A stretch of DNA of 64,000 bases from Incurvaria masculella (lineage: Eukaryota; Arthropoda; Insecta; Lepidoptera; Incurvariidae), in contig OX335652.1 of assembly GCA_946894095.1 (NCBI GenBank), positions 8,889,001 through 8,953,000 on the forward strand, given 5' to 3'. The notes below the pieces were generated by a model. That model saw only the letters and a program-made list of their open reading frames with translations, made no database searches and was not told where the DNA came from. The stretch's first letter is position 1; the number at the start of each line of letters is the position of its first letter. The position numbers and the translations under genes were made by a program. Shown piece after piece: positions 10,501 to 21,136 of this stretch.

Positions 10501-13500
10501 AAATGTGGCTTTGCCCTGCTTAAAAGCATGGAATAGTAGTGTAGGAGGGGCAAGGGGACGTCACTTGCCACATTTTTAACGCGCTTGCACCGCCCGCCGT
10601 CCGCGCCGTCAAATCGATGTAGGTCCCCTTCTCTCTTCTAGGTGTTAGGGTTTAAGCCCGCTCGGGTTGGTACACACTCGGATTCGTCATTTTTTTTCCT
10701 GTCGGTTCGATTACTTCTGGCGAAGAAGAGCCGACAAGAAACTTCGTCAGGTTGGTCATTGTATTTTTTTTTCATTGATGAAACATTGTCCGTGTTTTAG
10801 TGTTAAAGTCCTGGCATGGCACCTAATTCCTTCCGGAATGTGGTGTATTGAGCTAAGGTCATAACGGTAACCAAAGCTCATAAAAAAGCAGAGATACAAT
10901 ACATAATTAAAGTATTCTTCAATTACGATATAAAATATTGCATTATTTCGTTAACAATGATATGTTCGTGTAAATGCCTATAGGAGCGCTGGTTCTTTTA
11001 AATTAAATTGGTAAGAACTTTTGATACGAACACAAAATAAATGTAAAATTAAATTTTATTTACAGAAATGATACACGTTATAGACGTGTAAGCCCATGAT
11101 AGGATTGTCATGAGAAAATCCACTCCGGTGGTGTCTGTAGCCAAATGAAAAATATCTCATATGCCATTTAAAACACTCGTTCTGTGTTCCCGAAAATTTG
11201 GCGAGCACGAGTTCCGTCAGCCGCTGGGAACGCGGATCGAATATTCGGCTCTTCGGGGTCAGAAATGCCTGATGTTTGTGTTTGCTGTATTGAGTGTTCA
11301 GTGGGTGAGAGCAAACATATTACCGCTTCACACCTCAAGTTACAGTAGGTCACAGTCCTGCCAACTACATTATTATCTTGTCCCCTAATCACAGTCAAAA
11401 GTGGGCCTTTGTGCTGTTGATACGTCTAATCTAGAGAAAAAAAATCTAGAGCATTCTGAATAGATTGAAACACTACTAGACTGAGACACTGACTAGAAAC
11501 ACTATTTATCGGGGTGATATGAGATGTACCTATGTCTACAACTAGGTCTCTGCGTAGAAGCCTATTCAGCGGTAGGAAATTTGTATTCAGTCCTAACCAC
11601 AGCACCTAACCTAACAGGTTCGTGGCTCGCGGGGACTTGCCTTGCATACCAGAGGTCTGGGTTCAAATCCTCGCCCGTTCTTTCTCTTTCTGAATTGGAT
11701 AAGTGCATTTCGTCACGAATCCAAGCTGCTCCATGGTTTGGAATCCATGTAAAACTGTAGGTCCCCTTTCCCTACCAGGTGGTCGGGTTAAGCCCGTCCG
11801 GGTTGGTTCCATCGCAATGGACGAAAGGCTCATGAAGGTAAGGTCCTGGCAGGCATGGCACCTGATTCGTGAGTTAAGGTGGCCCAACCCGCTCATCTCC
11901 CCATACAAAAGGGGAAAGAAGATCACGCCTATATTTCTTGTCAGAGATCCAAAATGTTTCTCAAAATAGCTCTATTTGATTGAACGAGATGTCTGATGAC
12001 CATTGGCATTGTAAAATTGTGTTTGGTTTCCAAGTTATAACGTCCGAAAGTTCGGATTTTGCGCGCGTTTTATGCAATAACGTTGGAGGTGAATTACGCA
12101 ATGATAAAGTAAGAACATCTTAATAAGATTAGTCATCAGACATAGCTTATTTAATCAAGATTTATAATTTATTTGGTTTTTGTTAGATTTTTGACAACAG
12201 CGGTCGTGGTTTACTTTTAGCTATAAGTCGTTTTGAAATTAAAATTTTCGTAAATCTTACCAAATCATACACTATGCACATTGTCTTTTTTGTGGACAGG
12301 TTGCATCTTCCTCATCACGGAGCCTGTCTTATTCTTGGAAACAGAGAAGGTCCCAGAGCGCAACAGCACGGTTTTGTACCGTGCCCGCAAATGAGTTGAG
12401 GCCGCCGGGTTGGGCCACCTTAAGCATTAGATGTCATATTAGCTATCCATGTACAAGTTCTAAAAAGATAGTATCTGTTGGTTTGTCGTAACCTACAGTT
12501 TATACATGGGGCCCCGAGCCTAATTTTGCACCCTACGTGTTTTTAAGTACTCTTTTGTGACGTAATAAATAATTTTCTAACTGTCTATCCTATATTTTGG
12601 GGGTGCTGCTGCCTGCGCCCCCTGTCTAGCCCACATTGAGGCATTAGTCTCACATGAGAGACACAGGTGTCTCACGTGCGAGACACCTGTGTATGCGAAC
12701 TCGTGATATTGCACTTACATTGGTGATTCCCTTGATATAATCAGCTATATAGAAAAATAGTATGCATCTTTTTAGAGTTCCGTACCCAAAGGAAACGAAA
12801 CGGAACCCTACTACTAAGCCTCCGCTTTCCGTCCGTCCGTCTGTAACAGGGCTGTATCTCATGAGCCGTAATAGGTAGGCAGCTGAAATTTTCACAGATT
12901 GTGTAATTATTTCGCCGCTATAACAGCAAATACATAGGTTAAATTAAAAAATAAATGGTGGACCCCATACAAAAAACGTGATTTTTTTGTTAAATCTTGT
13001 ACGATGTTACGGAACCCTTCGCGTGCGAGTCCGACTCGCACTTGGCCGGTTTTTTCTACATAATGTTTGATAGCTTCTCACGCGGTTACTTCTCGTGTTC
13101 GCTTCCTGAGTAGACCCCCCCAAGACGCTCGCCAACGCATCGCAACCTAATTTTATCCGAGGTAGATGAAATTCTACATAAGGTACTCACTCCGTTTTCG
13201 AAAAGCAGCTTGCGGATGCCGTCGTCGATTTTGTGTTCATCCTCCATCTTCTTGACGAGCGGCGCGATCTGATCCGTAGCAAGCTTCGCGACTGCAAATA
13301 CAATTAGTTTTTTTTTATCAAATCAACAAATTTACCATTAAGTACTTACCAATAAATACACATAGCGTTTTCATAGCAGTAAAGCATTGTAAGTCGGATT
13401 TTTAAAATAATCCCAAAAAAATGTTGGCCTGGACATTTGTTTAAAAAAGCAGTCCCCAAAGTTTCTAAGAACATTACATACAATCTACGGGCGAGTATGT

Positions 13501-16500
13501 CAGAAGAGGGGCTGACGAACTTAGACCTTCTAAATTATCAACCCGACATAGATCAAGCTATCTCGAAAACATTCGCTCGATTGTTGCAAATGACGAGTAG
13601 TACCTTTTAGTTTGTGATAGAGGTACTGATAACATTGATTAATAAAATATATTCTATTTCGTTTGGTTTACTAGGAAAATTAGCTCTTGGAATTAAATGT
13701 ATTAGAGCCACGTTGACCCTCCAAAAATTTGAGCAGCCTCCGCACCTGCTTATAAGATTGCTTTTATTCTATCTGCAGTTTGCGACTTGCGTAATGAAGT
13801 TTAATTTTGGACGCCTTAGATTGTTCGATAAAATTATCATCATGGATTCTGCTCAAATATCGGATCAGTTTATCGTCATTTCATCAATTACAACTTTCAC
13901 GCGAGTAATAGCCACCGTAGGCACCCACACACAGGTGGTAGGTACCAGTACCAGCCACGTATCCAGACTTTTGGTTCGGGGGGGACAAACATTGAAACAA
14001 CCATGTGACCTGTGTAAAAATCGCTGTAATTACTGTTCTATAATTTTTAACAACTTAAAGAAGTACCGTCCGTTGTTTAGTCACACACTATAAGTATTTT
14101 ATATTTATATATAAGTATTTTACATAAACATTATATAAGTATTTTTTTTTATTTTTTTGTCACGTTTACGTTTTGTTTAAGTAAGTAGTATATGTTCTGT
14201 TTAAGTAAGGCATGGTAAGGCGGAATGTTTTACCGCTGCGGAACGCCAAATTATCTCTGTTGCATTTTGATATCTGATGCATTTAGCGCTGAATTTATTT
14301 TGCATAAACACACCAATATACCTATTACACATGAAACATATTATTCTGCTAGCAACAAGAGCGTTCTTATCTTGACACGTTTATCTTCAACTGATAATTT
14401 TATTTCGTAGCTCCAAAACAACATTCACATTGCGCTTTTTAGGGTTCCGTACCCAAAGGGTGAAAACGGAACCCTATTACTAAGCCTCCGCTGTCCGTCC
14501 GTCCGTCCGTCCGTCTGTCACAGGGCTGTATCTCATGAACCGTAATAGGTGGGGAGCTGAAATTTTCTCAGAGTGTGTATTTATTTTGCCGCTATAACAA
14601 CAAATATGTAAAACGAAAAAAAAAAATTAAAGGGGCGTCCCATAAAAAAACGTCTTTCAATTTTTTTTTGTGTTAAGTCTTTATTTTTTTATTTAACCCT
14701 TCATGTGCGAGTCCGACTCGCACTTGACCGGTTTTTTAATGAATGTCGCACAAACTAAAAGATCATTATTTTTTTATGTAACTGGACATGGATGCCTAAT
14801 ACTACAACGACAGTCATGATGTCAGCCCAATACACCGCATTCCCGAAGGAATTAGGTGTCATGGCAGGACTTTCCCTTTTTGAGCACGGCTGCATTGAAC
14901 GATTTTTTTTGTAACTGCACATGTATAGCTAATACCAATCCGGCCGTCATGATTTTGCCGAACACAAACTAGGTGCCATGCCAGGACCGTCCTTATATTG
15001 CTCGGCTACATTGATCTGGATGGAACACACGGACAATTTTCATTGCCGTCTCGAACATCGTTCATTTAATGCGATGGTACCAACGGGATTAACCTTACCA
15101 CGTAGCAAGTAAGGAAGGAGATCTACAGTTTTACGTGGAATCCGAACCGCGGTCACCCATATAGAGCCCAACCGCGCTCAGAGTTGCTTTACAAAGCCTA
15201 TACAATCGTTAGGAGTCATTGGGCTACCGAGGCTGACTTAACTGTCCATGTTTTGGTAAATTTTTCATTGCTGTTTCGACCATCTTTTCATCCAATGCCA
15301 TGGGACCAACCCCTAGGAGGAGGGGGACCCACAGCTTTACATAGATTTGAAACCATGGAACAGCTGGCATTCGTGCATTTCGCACTTATCCAACTCGCAG
15401 AAAGAGAAAGAAAGTGTTGCATGACGGGGCGGAGATTTGAACCCAAATTTCCCGCGCCACTGTACTGATTAATATTTAGCTGACAGAGTTCCCAAAAAAA
15501 GAAACAGGATCTTTCTCAATTGATTTAAAAAAAAATCTCAAAGTCTACTTCCTAAAATATCAGAATATTCTATAAATGTGCAATTATATAGTGAACCTGA
15601 TTTACGAGTTCGCATTATATCCGTAGCAAGGTAAGTTTCAATGCATACGTGTACGGAAACTTACCTCGACCCAAACTTTCCTACTTATAATTGGGATAGT
15701 AATAAGTATGCAATACAGGTATTGTTACACAGATAAAATGTTTGACAAACAAATAATCATTTTAGGGCATGGAAATTAACTGGACGACCGTGACGGTGGT
15801 GTGGTGACCTCAATGAGGTGTGGCCTGAAGTGAAGCCGTGTCGATAATTTGGTCATTAGCCGTTTGGTAGCCAGACTAGAGGAAAACTCGAGTGTTTACT
15901 TGTTAACAACCACTTTAATTTTTTTTTTAAATAGGTTAAGTATTTAAAACTCACCTTCTAAGTGTAGTAGGTATACCTACTATGGCTAATACCACACCTG
16001 TCTTGATGCTAGCTTAACACACCACATGGAAACTATGTTCCATGCATGGACTGTCCTTATATCTCAAGGCTAAATTGAACTAAAAGAAATAATTGGACCG
16101 TTTGTATTGCTGCTTCGACAATATTTCATTAAATGCGATGGCACGAAGCTCTAGTGCTACAATGTTATGTGGTATCCGAAATAAACCTAGCACCTAAGGG
16201 GTAGACGTCACGAGATGCAATTTCCGCAAACCAGCGGACACATGCAGCATATGTAGGTACTTAGGCACTGGCATTTGTAAGTAAAATGTATGTGGATCAA
16301 AGTCAAATGTGTAACGGTTGCGGTGATTCCGTTTTACACACTCGTACTTCGGAGTTTATTCGAGACGCCGCCGCGACCAGCAGCGGGATCGTGGATGCAA
16401 AGAATATGTGGGTACTGTCTGGCGTACTTCAAAAGTTGGAGTGGAAAACATCGAGAGAATAAAACCATAAGCGAAAGTATGATTGTTTCGAAGAACTTTA

Positions 16501-19413
16501 CGGCAACTATTGAGATAGGCCCTGCCAACGGGACGAGGTACAGGTAAATGTTGGCTAAATATTGCAGAATCGCCACGCAGCTCCACCGCCGCCTAATAGG
16601 CGTAACTTTTTTTTTTTTTTATGTGACTGGACATGGATGGCTAATACCACACAATCTGTCATGGTATTAGCCCAACACACCACATGGGAACTAGGTGCCA
16701 TGCCAGGACCTTCCTTATATTGCACGGCTACATTGAACTGGATGGAAAACACGGACAATTCTCATTGCCGCTTCGACCATCGTTCATCCAATGCGATGGT
16801 ACCAACCCGGGCGGGATAAACCCTCCCACCTAGTAAGTAAGGAAGGGGACCTACAGCTTAACGTGGAATCCGAACCACGGCCAGCCTCTCTCAACGGTCG
16901 AATGGTCACCCATCCAAGACCAGACCGGACCCAGCGTTGCTTAACTTCGGAGAGCGATCGCCGAAGTGTCGCGCCACTGGGCCAGTGAGGCTGGTGTAAC
17001 TGGTGGGGACTACCTACATGTTTGTGGTTTTACAATGGTCGTCGGTAACCCCGGAGGTTTGATCACCAAAACACCTCTCTGGGGATGGAGGAGGAGCGAT
17101 GGAAGAGAGTGCATCAGCTCTGGGCCAAGTCTGCGAGGTGGCAGAGAAAGCAGTCTCACTACTGATTGTTTACCGCCACCGCATCGATGAATATTTAGTT
17201 TTAGTTATTTACTAAGCCAATTTAATTTAAGAATAAATTATATAATCACGAAGGTATTACCACAGAATAAGTGACAATGCTATGGGTATTTGCCTGGATA
17301 TCGCGAAAGTTTTTGACGGAGCCTGGTACAAGGCCCTGGTTTCCAAGCTTCCCTCCTATGCTTTTCCACCCAACCAGAAGGCTAAGTCCGCTAATAGATA
17401 ACGCTACTTTCAAGCGTTAGTGTTAGCTAACTCCGAAATCACACAAAATTGTACCAAATGTTGTGTTATATCGTAACCCTTTTGCTCGAAAGTGGAGTTA
17501 AGTTAAACTCCACTATTTAAACTTTAAATTAACTTGGTACAATTTTGTGTGATTCCGGGGTTATCTCATAACGCTAAAGCTCGAAAGTGGAATTATCTAT
17601 TAACGGACTCAGGCTTCAGCGTTGACGTAAGCAAGGCACCTAATTTTGCAGCATTACGGAATGAGCATCGGATTTCAGAGAGTGAAAGGGGCGTGGTTCA
17701 GTTCATGTGGCGTGGAGTTCAGTGCTCAAGGTCATACCATACAGCACAGCAGATTGAGGAGCCAACGCGCTTGCGGATTTAAAAGTGCACTATCTATCGC
17801 CGCTATTTAGAGAACCGATACCAGCGCGGCGGAGCGGAGGTGGGGGTTATAAATATAGCGGTTTTATAAGCGTGAAAATGGAACGGAGAATTTTAGAGCT
17901 TTCATCTGCACAGAACGCAAAAAAAGGGTCACCTTTATCAAAAGAAAAATGTATGCATCACTCAATTAATACTACTAAATTACAGACAGCTACTAAAAAC
18001 ATGCACTTGTCTTCGCCATCTTTCTTTCATCAAATTGTTCGTAGAGTAAATGAGTGACAAACGCGAAAGCTTAAAATATACAAATGCGAGTTACATGAGA
18101 GTTCTGCATGTAGGGTCCTAAAAAGCTAATGGCGTACGCCAGGACCTCACATAAGAGGTGCCCGACGACGCCCATGGGATTTCGAACTTTCATGGGTGCT
18201 GCGAAAACCATGACATGCGCCCAGGTGCTACCTCACTCACACCATGTTTGAAGGAACCCAGGTTGTACTTTGAGGAAAATATTTCGGTCGAGTCCATAGT
18301 TTACCGACCCTATGGATAAAGAACCTAGAGGATCGGTTGGTTCTTGTTTTAGGAATGTCGATAGTGAGTGGGTGCTTCAATTGAACTAAGGCCCGTAAGG
18401 ACGTAAGGACGTTCCTTATTCACACATGGTAACCCTAGGTTCGGTACCTACGACCCAGAAAGTTGGGAATGTTCGCATAAAAACGCACGCTCAAAAGTAG
18501 ACAATGTAAATGTTTTCATTGTTAGTAGGTAGCCTAGAGACAGAGTTCTTGGAATTTACCGGTTACCGCAACATGGGAGACACCGTTGGGAATGTGATAA
18601 ATCATGGATATTTAGGAAATTAATTTAACATTTTAGACAAGTTAATTTATTTTTATTTCACCATATTGTTTTTGGAAAATGTATTTCTTTATTTTACGAA
18701 AAACTTATTTCTTCCAGTTTGTAAATTTGCGAAACAGATACTTACTTCTGTTAATTTATTTTTATTTCACCATATTGTATTTGGAAATTATATATTTTAT
18801 TTTTCGAAAAACTTGTTCTGCAAGTTTGTAAATTTGCGAAACAGATGCTTACTTACTGAACTTTTCAGTGGTGTGTTATTGTGAACAATGTGAATAAAAA
18901 TGGTATTTATTTTAAAAACAAGAAATATCAAAAACAGTAAGACTTTGTAGTAACGTATGTTTGGCTTGTTGAAATGATCGCCTCTTTTACCTTCACCAGG
19001 ATTTGCATCGACCAAACAGCCTGTATTTGTGAGGTAGATAACCATGTCCTTGAATTAAAGAACTACGTAAGTATCCGATGGTTGTACTTACTGGTTTCTT
19101 TCATGGCAACTTCATCGTCGGTGAGCACAGACAGAGGTCGAGGGGCCTCCGTCGATAAACACTTTTTCAAACTTGAAGACACCGGTTTTGCATTTCGCCA
19201 TTGCTCTGCTATCTAGAAAATTAATTAAATAATTATATTCACTTGTACGATATCTTAGACGAATTCCTCATTGGGTCTGTTGTCTTTACTCAACAAACCA
19301 TTACGTAATAAAAATGTGTTACCTACAACCGTTTAACCCTGATTAAGAAATTAATAATAAATAATAAAGTTTACGCTGACCTTGTTACAGACTATGCGGC
19401 GCAATGGAAGCAT
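4577..19413 (-). CDS. ACADSB: Short/branched-chain acyl-CoA dehydrogenase, mitochondrial
   Basis: Eight exons in transcription order: 19413-19381, 19212-19092, 13291-13191, 10443-10237, 9864-9694, 9082-8774, 8177-8042, 4755-4577. They total 1257 bp (418 residues; the human protein is 432) and all phases agree. ACADSB is an FAD flavoenzyme that dehydrogenates 2-methyl-branched and short acyl-CoAs in mitochondria, in isoleucine breakdown, passing electrons to ETF. Exon 1 gives [11 protein letters not shown], an amphipathic basic leader fitting a transit peptide. The middle holds [31 protein letters not shown] and GSKMWISNS (FAD/substrate binding). Late parts are [29 protein letters not shown] and [22 protein letters not shown] carries the Glu used as catalytic base. 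The intron 9693-9083 has a GC donor. The introns, up to 5.8 kb, are packed with transposons. The donor of exon 1 (gtcagc) is the weakest junction. Confidence 0.93.
5925..6080 (+). repeat. Lepidopteran dispersed repeat fragment
   Basis: Sequence of the form accgacttcaaaaaaaaggaggagg, then a T-rich run and gtatgttcaccgatta. It resembles a very common lepidopteran interspersed repeat that I know by sight but cannot assign to a class. It abuts the left end of the mariner inside the last ACADSB intron. Confidence 0.5.
6095..7356 (-). mobile_element. Mariner (Tc1/mariner, DD34D) element
   Basis: About 1.26 kb with terminal inverted repeats: ttaggttggggaaaaag at 6095 and, on the other strand, ataggtcggggaaaaag ending at 7356, both continuing to ...tcgcatt. 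TA dinucleotides flank both ends (6093-6094, 7357-7358), the expected target duplication. It carries one interrupted transposase on the minus strand. It lies in the ACADSB last intron, in the same orientation as the host gene. Confidence 0.93.
6172..7174 (-). pseudogene. Mariner transposase, frameshifted
   Basis: Two overlapping open frames: 7174-6464 (N-terminal, 236 codons, [20 protein letters not shown]) and the frame ending at 6172 (C-terminal, about 107 codons). Together they cover nearly the whole mariner transposase: paired helix-turn-helix N-terminus, WVPHELTE, then the DD34D catalytic core. The three metal-binding Asp residues are all present, in TGDEKW, HHDNARP and SPDLAPSD, with 34 residues between the second and third. 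The break lies near 6470-6500 between LKQEVE and the HHDNARP block. Compared with typical mariners a few codons are missing there and the frame changes. The copy is probably non-autonomous but young. Confidence 0.9.
8214..8574 (+). mobile_element. SINE 'B' with 5S-rRNA-like head
   Basis: It starts agcctcggtagcccagtggc and passes through a head ending tatgggtgacc, which resembles the 3' half of 5S rRNA (internal promoter box C). The common SINE body follows: tgtaggtccccttcc, then ggtggtagggttaa, a body of about 200 bp, and tattagccatccatatctagttacata. The 5' end is only 36 bp from the acceptor of ACADSB exon 8177-8042. Confidence 0.75.
9307..9540 (-). mobile_element. Dispersed family 'A' element, truncated
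   Basis: It reads aaaaccggccaagtgcgagtcggactcgcac, then agggttccgtacc, a poly-pyrimidine/AT centre, and cagctgcctacctattacgg. It is the reverse orientation of the copies at 12771 and 14437 and lacks the CCGT-microsatellite end. The family is very common in lepidopteran genomes, non-coding and about 300 bp. Confidence 0.7.
9865..10236. other. ACADSB intron, no element recognised
   Basis: A 372-bp intron between two coding exons. I see only AT-rich unique sequence, with no open frame that matches anything and no terminal repeat. Confidence 0.5.
10619..10866 (+). mobile_element. SINE B, headless, with inserted fragment
   Basis: Body words tgtaggtccccttct, ttagggtttaagcccg and gggttggtac are followed by an insertion of about 85 bp (acactcggattcgtc to caggttggtcat). 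SINE sequence then resumes as tgtccgtgtttt and tcctggcatggcaccta. The inserted piece matches, in reverse complement, a block near 54640-54720, so it is itself a dispersed repeat. Confidence 0.6.
11605..11873 (+). mobile_element. SINE B with tRNA-like head
   Basis: The head has a box A-like gtggctcgcgggga, then cttgccttgcataccagagg and the box B sequence gggttcaaatcc, followed by cgcccgttctttctctttctg. It then enters the body shared with the 5S-headed copies: gtaaaactgtaggtcccctttcc, ggtggtcgggttaagcc. Its 3' part is short and it is followed directly by the MITE at 11874. Confidence 0.7.
11874..12423 (+). mobile_element. TTAA-bounded MITE 'C', copy 1
   Basis: 550 bp, starting ttaaggtggcccaacccg and ending with its reverse complement cgggttgggccaccttaa. 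The TTAA at each end fits a piggyBac-type target duplication. The interior has no coding frame. Near-identical copies are at 45765-46313 and, inverted, 54819-55386, plus a fragment at 46501-46560. Confidence 0.82.
12771..13056 (+). mobile_element. Family A element, full length
   Basis: It runs from agagttccgtacccaaagg through ccgtccgtccgtctg, the cagggctgtatctc block and gccgctataacagc, to gcacttggccggttttt. About 286 bp with no coding frame, in the ACADSB intron. Confidence 0.75.
14437..14737 (+). mobile_element. Family A element, full length
   Basis: Same landmarks as the copy at 12771: agggttccgtacccaaaggg, four tandem CCGT units, cacagggctgtatctcatga, gccgctataacaac, and a final gcacttgaccggttttt. 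Confidence 0.78.
14772..15234 (-). mobile_element. Two abutting SINE B copies, second 5S-headed
   Basis: A truncated copy (14772-14897) is followed by a second (14898-15234) whose head reads, on the minus strand, agcctcggtagcccaatgac, then aaagcaactctgagcgcggttg and tatgggtgacc. These words line up with the AAGCAAC...GGTTAG...TGGATGGGTGACC part of 5S rRNA. Confidence 0.65.
15238..15478 (-). mobile_element. SINE B with tRNA-like head
   Basis: On the minus strand the head carries ggcgcgggaaatttgggttc and the box B word gggttcaaatc, then ctttctttctctttctgcg and the SINE body. It lies tail-to-head with the 5S-headed copy to its left. Confidence 0.6.
15982..16175 (-). mobile_element. Decayed SINE B body
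   Basis: Recognisable words on the plus strand: ctaataccacacctgtc, cacaccacatggaaac, atgcgatggcacga. Substitutions are frequent and no head survives. Confidence 0.5.
16607..16992 (-). mobile_element. SINE B, best 5S-headed copy, with poly(A) and TSD
   Basis: Minus-strand element with a 14-nt A tail (plus-strand T run at 16607-16620). It is flanked by ggcgtaac (16599-16606) and ggtgtaac (16993-17000), a target duplication with one mismatch. The head contains ccgaagttaagcaacg, then ggtctggtcttggatgggtgacc split over two words. This is a strong match to the conserved 3' half of 5S rRNA with its RNA polymerase III internal promoter. The body then reads gtaggtccccttcc and onward. It is the clearest evidence that this SINE belongs to the 5S-derived class. 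Confidence 0.85.
17275..17372 (+). pseudogene. LINE reverse transcriptase fragment
   Basis: The plus strand encodes [20 protein letters not shown] and [10 protein letters not shown]. This matches the LDIAKAFDRVWHKALLSKLPSYG region of the LINE at 48865-50460. Downstream it is cut by a foldback MITE. Confidence 0.75.
17377..17615. mobile_element. Foldback MITE 'F'
   Basis: Long inverted arms: aagtccgctaatagataa at the left against ttatctattaacggactcag at the right, and inner arms aatcacacaaaattgtacca against tggtacaattttgtgtgatt. Little unique sequence remains in the centre. It is inserted immediately downstream of, and probably into, a LINE fragment. Confidence 0.75.
18130..18440 (-). pseudogene. 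LINE 3' end fragment
   Basis: The plus strand reads catagtttaccgacccta, then cctagaggatcggttggttc, matching the 3' coding end of the LINE at 48865-50460. The adjoining cgccaggacctcacat block recurs at 29735 and is probably the LINE 3' UTR. Confidence 0.6.
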
Positions 19414-21009
19414 CTTGATATATTTTACACAGCCTTCAAAATTATGGTCAATCACTTATGTTTTGATTATGTTATTGAGGTATGTTCTTGCCTCTTGCTG
19501 CGATAATATCGATGCTGCGATACCAACGCACAGGCGAGCGACTGGACGGCTGGGTTCCGAGACCGGAATGCTGGTGGCTGGTGGCATTTGCGGCCAACGA
19601 AACGAATGTCGGGAGGCGACGGAGTCGCTGCGAACTCGCTTCATCTCTGTCGCTCTCTCTGGCGCACCCACAAAAGCTTGCGATAGTGTTATCAATTCAA
19701 TTGATCCACTGAATCGAGTTACACCAATGTGCGTACGTTATTGCGTATGCGCACATGCTGGTGTGCGAATATAGGTTATTTGAGCGTGTATGCGTGTGCA
19801 GAATACTGAATAGATCACTTCATCCTTACCATTGATGAAGAATCTGATGAAGTAAGTAATATATAAGTCAATGGATGAAGTCTATTATGAATGGGTTCGA
19901 AACTCATGGCGCATGTCATTAGCTATGATCAATCTCATAGCCATTATACTATAAGATTGATTGTGTAATCACGATGTTTTATTGCGAGTATAGGTTATTC
20001 ATGGGTCAGAAACCATGTAAAACTATAGATATTTGCTACCTAATTATATTTTATTGTGTTCCTCTCCTTTCGTAGGTAGGTCTAGGTGGTAGGCGGGATG
20101 ACGAGATGTTTAGGGAATAATGTAGGATGTGGTTCCGATTATTGACTGCAAATTGATTTTTGTAGCCTTAGGTTTTTTTATGGATCTGGACATGCATGGT
20201 TGGTGGACATTGTCATGTTACTTGAAATGGGAACTTTGTAACATGCCAGGCATCTGTTGGATTTGCGAATAGGGTTGCAGCCTAGGGGCGGCACATTTTC
20301 ACATTGCTTTTACAATCAGGTGGCCCATACTTATCTATAAATACGGCACTGATTCCAGAACTTTCCTGATATTGCACGGCTAGGCTGCATTGAACTGAAC
20401 TGGATGGAAAACGCGAAATATTTTCATTTCCACTTCGACCATTGTTCATTCAATGCCTCACCTTCTAAGGAACGGCAAGCCTATAGTCGAGCCGTTCTAA
20501 GAAGCGTTTTTTGATAGATGAGGGATAGGGAAGGGTAAAAACCAGAGTTTTACTTTTATATCGATAACATTTCAATAAGGAAAAGCAAAAATCTAATAAT
20601 AGGCAATCTTCTCTAAAATAAAACACATTCATACAGATGGACAGGTGATTATCTGATTTCGGAAGGTCTTTCATAACCTAAATGCAATATCTTTTGCACA
20701 TATACAGCTTTCAACGGAATAATTTTCCAAACATTAACCATTGTATATTTGGATCAAAACATTTTAATAACATTTTGCTGTACACCTTAAAAGGAGCCTC
20801 TTCCACATACATTTTCGTGAGTAGTAATTGACAACTTTTGTGGTGAGCACCACTTTTTTAGTCGAAAAACGGTATTGAGGACCGAAAAAAAAGGGCGACG
20901 TACAAATATCGTGAATCTAAGCCGATTGTTATTATTCTATTTCACATAAGATTACTGTCAGTTTTATTAGACTGATTCGACTTTCTTCTTCAGCGGTGTA
21001 AAGTTAACT
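19414..21009. other. Region upstream of ACADSB
   Basis: This should hold the ACADSB 5' UTR and promoter (minus strand), but I see no TATA box or other clear motif. Decayed SINE B pieces occur at 20175-20260 and 20350-20470. The open frames at 19382-19774 and 20465-20674 show nothing recognisable. Confidence 0.45.
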
Positions 21010-21136
21010 GACTAGAAAAATCGGCCAAGTGCGAGTTGGACTCGCACACGAAGGGTTCCGTACCATCGCACAAGATTTACAAAAATAAAATACGTTTTTT
21101 GTATGGGGCCCCCTTTAATTATTATTATTTTATAAT
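21010..21136 (-). mobile_element. Family A element, left part of interrupted copy
   Basis: aaatcggccaagtgcgagtt to ...ccctttaattattattatttt is the left part of a family A copy. Its remainder resumes at 28568 on the other side of the LTR retrotransposon, so the retrotransposon landed inside it. Confidence 0.85.
21132..21136. other. BEL/Pao target site duplication (left)
   Basis: ataat immediately before the LTR, repeated at 28568-28572 immediately after the other LTR. A 5-bp duplication is typical of BEL/Pao integration. Confidence 0.88.

Larger units (their letters stand above)
13292..19091. other. Large ACADSB intron, mostly repeats
   Basis: This 5.8-kb intron contains one family A element, several SINE B copies (5S- and tRNA-headed), a LINE fragment interrupted by a foldback MITE, and LINE 3' debris. 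Open frames at 13614-14093 and 17534-18057 have no recognisable domain or splice context and are not called as genes. Confidence 0.6.

Noticed and set aside
11640..11690. Possible tRNA gene with box B gggttcaaatcc
   Set aside because: No cloverleaf can be completed, and it is the head of a SINE with recognisable body.
13614..14093. 159-codon frame in the ACADSB intron
   Set aside because: No start context, domain or splice logic; composition is that of AT-rich intron.
16890..16980. Possible 5S rRNA gene (minus strand)
   Set aside because: Only the 3' half resembles 5S rRNA and it continues into a SINE body with poly(A); it is a SINE head.
17785..18057. 90-codon frame with [16 protein letters not shown]
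   Set aside because: Lies among LINE and MITE debris; no recognisable family and no support for expression.
19382..19774. 130-codon plus-strand frame overlapping ACADSB exon 1
   Set aside because: Antisense to the transit-peptide exon and its 5' region; no domain.
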